A DNA stretch of 12,154 bases from Magnetococcales bacterium (GTDB taxonomy: Bacteria; Pseudomonadota; Magnetococcia; Magnetococcales; JADFYX01): the NCBI GenBank assembly GCA_015232795.1, contig JADFYX010000047.1, forward strand, positions 1 to 12,154. Direction: 5' to 3'. Below are positions 7,801-12,154 of this stretch, one piece after another (position 1 is the first letter of the stretch; every line of letters begins with the position of its first letter). A program made the translations under genes and the position numbers. The notes below the pieces were generated by a model. The model was not told the DNA's origin, ran no database searches, and worked only from the letters and a program-made list of their open reading frames with translations.

Positions 7801-7961
7801 AAAAAAGTCTCCAAGCTCAAGTTCTCATACCCTTGGCAGCTAGTCTGGCGTTTGGCCTGATGACTGCCACCATTGCTGCTCTATTCATGGTGCCAGCGAT
7901 TTACTGTATTCTGGACGACTTCGGCCTGTTGGGGTCATTACACCAAGAGCAAGATAGTTAA
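4854..7961 (+). CDS. RND efflux transporter permease, AcrB/HAE1-like
   Basis: At 1035 residues this is the size of an AcrB-type inner-membrane pump that exports small molecules by proton antiport. TM1 is near residues 10-29, followed by a large periplasmic porter domain. A run of helices begins near residue 337 and includes the TM4 motif GIGLLMDDAIVIAENV with the proton-relay Asp394/Asp395. A second large loop and helices near the C-terminus complete the duplicated fold. In TM10 the segment FGVVVNDSILLVVF has Asn932-Asp933 where AcrB has Lys940-Asn941. In TM11 RFRPILLTS keeps Arg964, equivalent to AcrB Arg971. It starts on an ATG overlapping the adaptor's TGA and is the last gene of the operon. 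No outer-membrane factor follows, so it probably uses a TolC-like channel encoded elsewhere. The drug or metabolite exported cannot be read from the sequence. Confidence 0.96.
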   Translation: MIAWCARHQTASNLLMAAIMILGVVALPGLQRETFPEIQNDKVEVRIIYKGATAQDVEDGICRRVEEALEGITFLDEMRCDAREGVATATAIMEEGADMMRFLDDVKSNVDAIDDFPDQVETPVISELGRTEPVISIAVTGPNNPITLKAYAESLKDQLIAMDNVAEVTVSGFSDHHIRIEVPAWRLRQYGLSINDIANAVGRHSVASPAGRLEGGNEDVLLRFDDQKKSSEAFRDLVVISGSNGAAILLGEIANISDRFDRDEEKIEFNGQRAALLDIAKTRSQDILKVLKSVEDFVAAERLRAPKGVTLTLTQDRASVVQSRLDMLMKNGGQGLLLVFAMLWLFFNFRYSFWVSMGLPVSFLGALFVLPLLGVSINMISMVGLLIGIGLLMDDAIVIAENVAAKLKTGMPPIQAAIEGVKQVLPGILSSFATTILVFGSLAFITGHMGQVLRIMPIVLIVVISVSLLEAFLILPNHLGHSISDKNGASPSRFRLKFEELFDGLRENIFGPWLDRAINYRYLTLGSVFMLMMIAIAMPAGGFIKFVGFPELDGDQIEARILLPQGTPLARTEAVVAQLSQAAKIINQRFKPQQPQEQDLVTNIMVIYGQNPDAYEAGPHVARVMIDLLNAEVRGSTLEQFRIAWRQEVGEMADVISIKYSKPTIGPGGRAIDLRLMGYDLHRLKLASNELQHWLNSYAGVLDINDDLRPSKREYRLHLKPGAGVLGLDAKNVADQVRGAFQGIKVDEFQVGAESYEVNIRLEADDRIGPQNLDQLTIIGRKGALIPLSVVADIQEVRGWARIHRVDGQRTVSVQGDVERSIINAQELLTIAKKKFIPGLLQRYPEVSINLQGEAKESAKTGKAIVSNVLMGLIGVYLLLALQFRGYLDPITVMLVIPTALIGMVFGHMALGLDLTMPSIVGMASLFGVVVNDSILLVVFIREERDKGIAVLSAAKHAGRARFRPILLTSITTLAGLAPLLLEKSLQAQVLIPLAASLAFGLMTATIAALFMVPAIYCILDDFGLLGSLHQEQDS

Positions 7962-8041
7962 GAGATGAGGGAGTAATAGGCAAATAGTTGTTGGATATAT
8001 AGCAGTTCCAATATTAATTGGCATATGATGTAATGCAAGGT

Positions 8042-8291
8042 ATGAGCTATAGCATTGATCTTAGAGAATGAGTCATAGACTTTGTTAAACATGGTGGTCA
8101 TAAAACAGAAGCATCCCAAATATACAAAGTCGGATGTAGATCCGTTTACCGTTGGTTGCAGCACTCTGACCTAAAGCCTTTATAGGGGAGCTCTAATGGA
8201 TAAAACTTAAGAAGGATGCTCTTCAGGCTCATGCTGACGCTTGTTCAGTAGCTTTGCTGTAGATGCCCACATCAACTTGTTTTCATACCAC
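8042..8291 (+). pseudogene. Degraded 5' fragment of an IS630-family transposase
   Basis: Reading from ATG 8042 gives MSYSIDLRE, a stop (TGA 8069-8071) where the family has Arg, then VIDFVKHGGHKTEASQIYKV and CRSVYRWLQHSDLKP, up to TAG 8183. This is the N-terminal helix-turn-helix of IS630-family transposases. The similarity continues in a second frame as KLKKDALQAHADA (from 8203) and in a third as FAVDAHINLF (from 8253). One nonsense change and two frame changes therefore separate it from an intact gene. No DDE catalytic domain remains. The fragment stops where the helicase gene on the other strand ends. The stretch 7962-8041 before it may include the element's left end: CCAAT-ATTA-ATTGG is present at 8008-8021, but terminal repeats cannot be proven. 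The 7962-8291 gap contains nothing else that I can support. Confidence 0.8.
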
Positions 8292-10181
8292 TCAGTCTGT
8301 TATGTCATCAAGAGTTAAGACATCATCTTCTGCAAATATTTCTCTTTTTTTAACTAAGTCAGCTGTGGTTAGGGGGTCATTAGTGAAAAGGACAACAGCC
8401 AAATCAGATAGAGCACGAGAACAGCAAACATAGAAAAGACGTAGCGTTCTAGCGATTACATGATCCTTGTTTTCTGTGATATTTTTTTTGTCAGTTTTTG
8501 ATAGCTCTTGTAGACCTAGCAGCTTATTATAAGAAAAATGACTATGGGTTCCTTCTTCATCATCCAGCACAACTAGAACACGGGAGAATTCAGCTCCCTT
8601 TACACCCTGTTGTGTTGAATATGCAGACTCATCATTTATATATTTTTGATACCCAAATAGCTGATTGACTGGACATAGGAAGAATGCAGCTATGGCATTA
8701 TCAATTTTGTCTTGATTGTCTGGGTCTAGGTTGATATCCAACCCTCCAACTTCAGGTATTGAGAGATATCGAGAGAACCGATCATCTAATTTGAGCAATT
8801 GTTTCTCGCTGACAAATGTCAAAACATCCTCAACTGTAACTTGTTTGCTGTCCTCCATGATGTTCACTAGTTCGGCAATATCTCTCTTCAGTGTTGAAAG
8901 ATGTTCTGCTTTATTAGGTGCTACCTCTAGTGCATTAGGTTGTAATCGAGGGGAATACTCTCTCAGTATGCTCATCACTAAAAAGTTCTCTGATGAGAAG
9001 CTCTCAATTATGGGTAAAATGCAGTTTAAGAATGGTTTGAGTACCCAAAAGGTTCCTTCGGTAAATCCAGCTTTTACTTTATCAGGTACGCCACCATCAT
9101 TAAATGCTGAGTACAGATCGTGGAAACCAAGACGTTTAGCTGCCATACGATGGACAATTACAAGTAATTTAGTACCATTTTTAACATCATCTTTCTGCCA
9201 GCCAGTATCATCATTTTGCTTTGCAACCCATTCACGAACTATATTTAGGTTCTGATCTCGGTAATCATCAGTTGGTAAAACAAACAATCGAGCAGTGCCA
9301 GCTTTAACTTCTGATTTGTTTCCTGGTTCCTGTTGTAAGGGGTTGCCCTGTGCTCTGATTTTGTTGATAACTCCCAAAATGCTCGTAGTGCTTCGGAAGT
9401 TTTCAGGTTTTGGAATCTCTTCCCATCCTTCCTCGGCAGGAATTTCACCGATACCAGTAGTATAAATTTTCTGCATTGGGTCGCCAAAGAAGCCTAAACA
9501 AAAATTCCCACCAAGGCTGGCATCAATGGATTTGAGGGCTTGAACGACTTCTGCTTCGGTGTCCTGGCTTTCATCTACAAAAATGAACGGGTATTTTTGG
9601 GATGTAATTTTTTGGAGCAGGGCATATTCCTGAATAAGTTGTGGCACCATTTTGATTACATCGGAGTGACCGAGAACTCCATTTTTGTAGTCACTGCCAG
9701 TTTCATAGGTAAACTTCTCCATATCTTTCAATTGATGCAAGGCTTCATGATACCTAGCTATTTTTTTCTCATTTTTATCCTTGGTCTTTTGCTGCGTTCT
9801 TTGCTTTGCATTATGTTCTTCTAGCTCGGCAATCTCCTCATGCATACGCTTTGCAACCCAAGATCTAATGTTATTTTGGAATGGCTTGATCAACTCCCAT
9901 AGGAAACTGTGGATGGTTGAAACTTGAAACATCGGATCATGCCCAACATCTTCCAAGATTTCCTGTTCAGCAACTTTTGTGTAGGTAATACAAGCAACTT
10001 TTTGTCCTCGTCGTTTTAGGTTTTTTCCGTATGTATCACCAATATAAGCAAGGGATTTGACCAAAGATGTGGTTTTGCCAGACCCCGCTCCAGCAACCAT
10101 CACAAAGCTCTGCTTATGATCCAAACAGTCTCGCAGCTTGATATCTGCAGCTGTATCGGGTTTATTTAAGCGTTGAGTCAT
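8292..10181 (-). CDS. UvrD/Rep-like superfamily 1 helicase, partner of OLD nuclease (GajB-like)
   Basis: This 629-residue SF1 helicase carries the expected ATPase and translocation motifs: Walker A AGAGSGKT at 30-37, motif Ia ITYTKVAEQEI at 65-75, Walker B FVDESQD at 201-207, motif III GDPMQ at 234-238, motif IV ENFRS at 260-264, motif V TQQGVKGAEF at 523-532 and motif VI RLFYVCCSRA at 581-590. A Lys/Glu-rich helical segment at about 110-156 lies between Ia and II. The ATG overlaps the OLD stop by four bases, with only a weak ribosome site, so translation is probably coupled. In Gabija, GajB senses or processes DNA ends and activates the GajA nuclease; a similar defence role is inferred from the arrangement. 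It is longer than the founding GajB (about 494 residues). The 3' end abuts the IS630 relic. A general DNA-repair role is an alternative. Confidence 0.93.
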   Translation of the reverse strand: MTQRLNKPDTAADIKLRDCLDHKQSFVMVAGAGSGKTTSLVKSLAYIGDTYGKNLKRRGQKVACITYTKVAEQEILEDVGHDPMFQVSTIHSFLWELIKPFQNNIRSWVAKRMHEEIAELEEHNAKQRTQQKTKDKNEKKIARYHEALHQLKDMEKFTYETGSDYKNGVLGHSDVIKMVPQLIQEYALLQKITSQKYPFIFVDESQDTEAEVVQALKSIDASLGGNFCLGFFGDPMQKIYTTGIGEIPAEEGWEEIPKPENFRSTTSILGVINKIRAQGNPLQQEPGNKSEVKAGTARLFVLPTDDYRDQNLNIVREWVAKQNDDTGWQKDDVKNGTKLLVIVHRMAAKRLGFHDLYSAFNDGGVPDKVKAGFTEGTFWVLKPFLNCILPIIESFSSENFLVMSILREYSPRLQPNALEVAPNKAEHLSTLKRDIAELVNIMEDSKQVTVEDVLTFVSEKQLLKLDDRFSRYLSIPEVGGLDINLDPDNQDKIDNAIAAFFLCPVNQLFGYQKYINDESAYSTQQGVKGAEFSRVLVVLDDEEGTHSHFSYNKLLGLQELSKTDKKNITENKDHVIARTLRLFYVCCSRALSDLAVVLFTNDPLTTADLVKKREIFAEDDVLTLDDITD

Positions 10182-12154
10182 GGGTCGATCTCAGTGTTAG
10201 TTTCTTCACTGTCAGCAGGTTGCAGTTGGTTATTTAGCCACTGCAAACCTTCAGCGATATATTTTGGGGTGTTCCAGAGGTCTGGATTCTCCATCATCAG
10301 ACCCAATGCAAAGTCTGTTTTTTTGAAGCTTTTACTGCTTACTTTGTCGTGAATTTTTTCAACAACTTTATCAAGTGAGAAATTGTCCTCTTTCGTGATA
10401 ACCTTAAGCCTGAGCTTCTTGTTTTTAAGTTTCTGACAATAATCCAAATTTTCCAAGGCAAATGCCTCTTCTAAGGTACGACCAGCTAATTCTTTGGTTT
10501 CACCTTCCCATGTAATTGACTGCTTAACCTGATAAGCCACTCTAATATGGGCAGGACTGTCTTTACTTGGAAGTTGAATCTTTTCATCATCATCAGCTAA
10601 AAGCAGTTCTTGTATTATAGTTTTTTTAGGTAGCCACTTAATCAGGGTCTGATTTGATGTCACTGCATTTTTACACGAAGGCATACAGATTCTTTTTGTT
10701 TTTTTTGCATCACCTTTCTTCTTATCTTCACTGTTATCATCCCCGTTACTTTTAGGCTCAGTGGGCAGAAAGCTATCAAGATCAGTAATCACTAGCGCTG
10801 TCATGCCAAGAAATTCAATCAGTTCTCTAAAAATATGGGCAAAGGCTCCTCCAACCTCCAATATACTCAAATAACTTGAATGAAGTTTTTTTGCCTCCTT
10901 ATCAATCATTAGTGGTAACAGCAAGCGTTCGACATTTCCTTCAACCAAGATTGCTGCATCTGCAAAAAATAGATCACAGTGTGTCAGCTTCATGTATTGC
11001 TGTAGAAATTGTAGGGAAGAGTTTTCATCATAGTCATCACTTAGAGACGGCTTGAATTTTGATAGATTTAGAGTCTCGGTACTATGTCCTGAAGCTCTGC
11101 GAAAATACCGTATGGGAGTAAAGCCGCTTTCGTAGAGGATATGAGACGAGTGAGTTGTCACGACGAGCTGGTTGGAGAAAAACTTATCACCAGCCTCGTT
11201 ATCTGTGTATTTTTGCAGAATCCCCCAAATTTGTTTAATGAAAACTTGTTGAAGTTGTGCGTGCAAATGTGCCTCAGGTTCTTCAATTATTACAAGGTGC
11301 AGCAAAGCTGTTGCTGCATCTTCTTCCTTTTCTTCTTTGTCCATCCACTTTGCTTGAAAATCGAGAACTTCTACCACCATATAGATCAAGTTCTTGAAAC
11401 CCAAGCCGTTATATTTATCAGGCAAAGTGAGTGATGAAGTACTGTCACCACTCTCTCCAGGATCTCTTAGTTGATAGTGAACCTCTGCTCCTTTGTTCAG
11501 GATACTTTCTGCGTTAAGTGCTGATTTCACCATTAAGTGAGGATCAGCAAAACCTGGATAGCCAATTGTATTTAGGTTTGCCAGAGTTGGACGGAAAACT
11601 TCTTTTAGGTGATTGTTTAGTTGGTTCTCAGCTTCTGCCAAAGCTGCTCTAGCCTGATAATTTTCCTCATTCTTTTTGAGATTACGTTCATAAAACCTGC
11701 TTAGTCGTTTTGATAAATTTTCAGAACGAGCAGAGCCTTCGTGATCCGACAAGTTCCTTTGAGCATTTAACACATCAACCCTTATAAGTGAATTGATGAT
11801 ATTTTCACAACTTTTTCCTGTGCCACTTGCTAGTGGTGGTGGGGTGTAGGTTTCATATATTTCAGCGCAGTCTTTATCAAATTTGGACTGATCCAAAACA
11901 TAGTAGTGCAGAGAATATTCATCGTGTAATTTCTTGGTTATGTATTCTTGGAATGATTTTGGCCAAGGATGGTGCGTCTCAGTGCCTGTTTGTTTTGGAT
12001 TCCCATTTTTATCTATTTGTTCTTGCACTGAATTTTGAGCAAGTTTTGCTGCTTTAACAAAATTCGACTTTAACTCTTCTGCATTCTTTGGAGAGTATTC
12101 CAGTCGTACACCAACCTTAGAAGAGTCAATGTCCAAATCTGGCAACAACTCAAG
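10178..12154 (-). CDS. OLD-family ATPase/TOPRIM endonuclease (class 2 OLD, GajA-like), 5' end outside window
   Basis: The frame is open from the window edge to TGA 10180-10178, giving 658 visible residues. The TTG at 12148 is only an internal codon, because no stop lies before it and the Walker A region is missing. The fragment holds the second half of an ABC-type ATPase: a long helical insertion, the signature-like YNGLGFKNLIYM (about 248-259), Walker B HLVIIEEPEAHLH (286-298) and TTHSSHIL (333-340). Then comes a TOPRIM nuclease domain with AAILVEGNVERLLLP (400-414) and VITDLDS (455-461), i.e. the invariant Glu and DxD for metal binding. A Lys/Asp-rich linker follows at about 468-488, then a C-terminal part with GRTLEEAFALENLD. 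OLD proteins cut or nick DNA; class 2 members are encoded beside UvrD-like helicases, as here. GajA itself is about 578 residues, so this protein is larger. Confidence 0.92.
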   Translation of the reverse strand, partial: LELLPDLDIDSSKVGVRLEYSPKNAEELKSNFVKAAKLAQNSVQEQIDKNGNPKQTGTETHHPWPKSFQEYITKKLHDEYSLHYYVLDQSKFDKDCAEIYETYTPPPLASGTGKSCENIINSLIRVDVLNAQRNLSDHEGSARSENLSKRLSRFYERNLKKNEENYQARAALAEAENQLNNHLKEVFRPTLANLNTIGYPGFADPHLMVKSALNAESILNKGAEVHYQLRDPGESGDSTSSLTLPDKYNGLGFKNLIYMVVEVLDFQAKWMDKEEKEEDAATALLHLVIIEEPEAHLHAQLQQVFIKQIWGILQKYTDNEAGDKFFSNQLVVTTHSSHILYESGFTPIRYFRRASGHSTETLNLSKFKPSLSDDYDENSSLQFLQQYMKLTHCDLFFADAAILVEGNVERLLLPLMIDKEAKKLHSSYLSILEVGGAFAHIFRELIEFLGMTALVITDLDSFLPTEPKSNGDDNSEDKKKGDAKKTKRICMPSCKNAVTSNQTLIKWLPKKTIIQELLLADDDEKIQLPSKDSPAHIRVAYQVKQSITWEGETKELAGRTLEEAFALENLDYCQKLKNKKLRLKVITKEDNFSLDKVVEKIHDKVSSKSFKKTDFALGLMMENPDLWNTPKYIAEGLQWLNNQLQPADSEETNTEIDP

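Noticed and set aside
7958..8164. 68-codon minus-strand frame across the end of the pump gene and the IS relic
   Set aside because: The plus strand here carries recognisable transposase remains, and the minus frame is an antisense shadow without motifs.
8716..9255. 179-codon open frame on the plus strand inside the helicase gene
   Set aside because: The helicase motifs in the other strand are intact; this Ser-rich frame has no recognisable domain.
12146..12148. TTG as the start codon of the OLD-family gene
   Set aside because: The frame stays open to the window edge and the Walker A part of the ATPase is missing, so the true start lies beyond 12154.

Overview
The window looks like chromosomal DNA from a moderately AT-rich Gram-negative bacterium, most likely a proteobacterium. 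The evidence is a tripartite-type RND efflux operon (inner-membrane pump plus periplasmic adaptor) under a CecR/YbiH-type TetR regulator. I cannot name the genus.

Layout. (1) 1-914: the coiled-coil tail of a protein that starts outside the window, a small unrecognised multi-pass membrane protein on the plus strand, and facing it a 78-residue cysteine-rich zinc-ribbon-like protein. (2) 930-1757, minus: metF, methylenetetrahydrofolate reductase, 15 bases upstream of the zinc-ribbon gene and probably co-transcribed with it. (3) 1970-2601, minus: a type II toxin-antitoxin pair, an AbrB-fold antitoxin (VapB-like) followed with a 4-base overlap by a PIN-domain RNase (VapC-like). (4) 2602-2812: a divergent control region holding a perfect 15+2+15 inverted repeat that is probably the operator of the next gene. 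(5) 2813-7961, plus: a tightly coupled operon of TetR-family repressor, membrane-fusion protein and RND permease, each pair overlapping by ATGA. No outer-membrane channel gene is present. (6) 7962-8291: a dead remnant of an IS630-family transposase with an early stop codon and frame changes. (7) 8292-12154, minus: an OLD-family ATPase/TOPRIM nuclease (5' end cut off by the window edge) followed with an ATGA overlap by a UvrD/Rep-like superfamily 1 helicase. This is the gene arrangement of class 2 OLD systems and of the Gabija (GajAB) anti-phage system.

How the parts work together. The regulator presumably senses a toxic compound and releases the operator to allow expression of the pump. The OLD-helicase pair is the most interesting part. 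Both proteins are clearly longer than the founding GajA and GajB, so this may be a divergent or different OLD-UvrD defence module. The toxin-antitoxin pair, the IS relic and the OLD-helicase operon give the window an accessory, partly mobile character around ordinary metabolic and efflux genes. No tRNA, rRNA, CRISPR array or convincing factor-independent terminator was seen.
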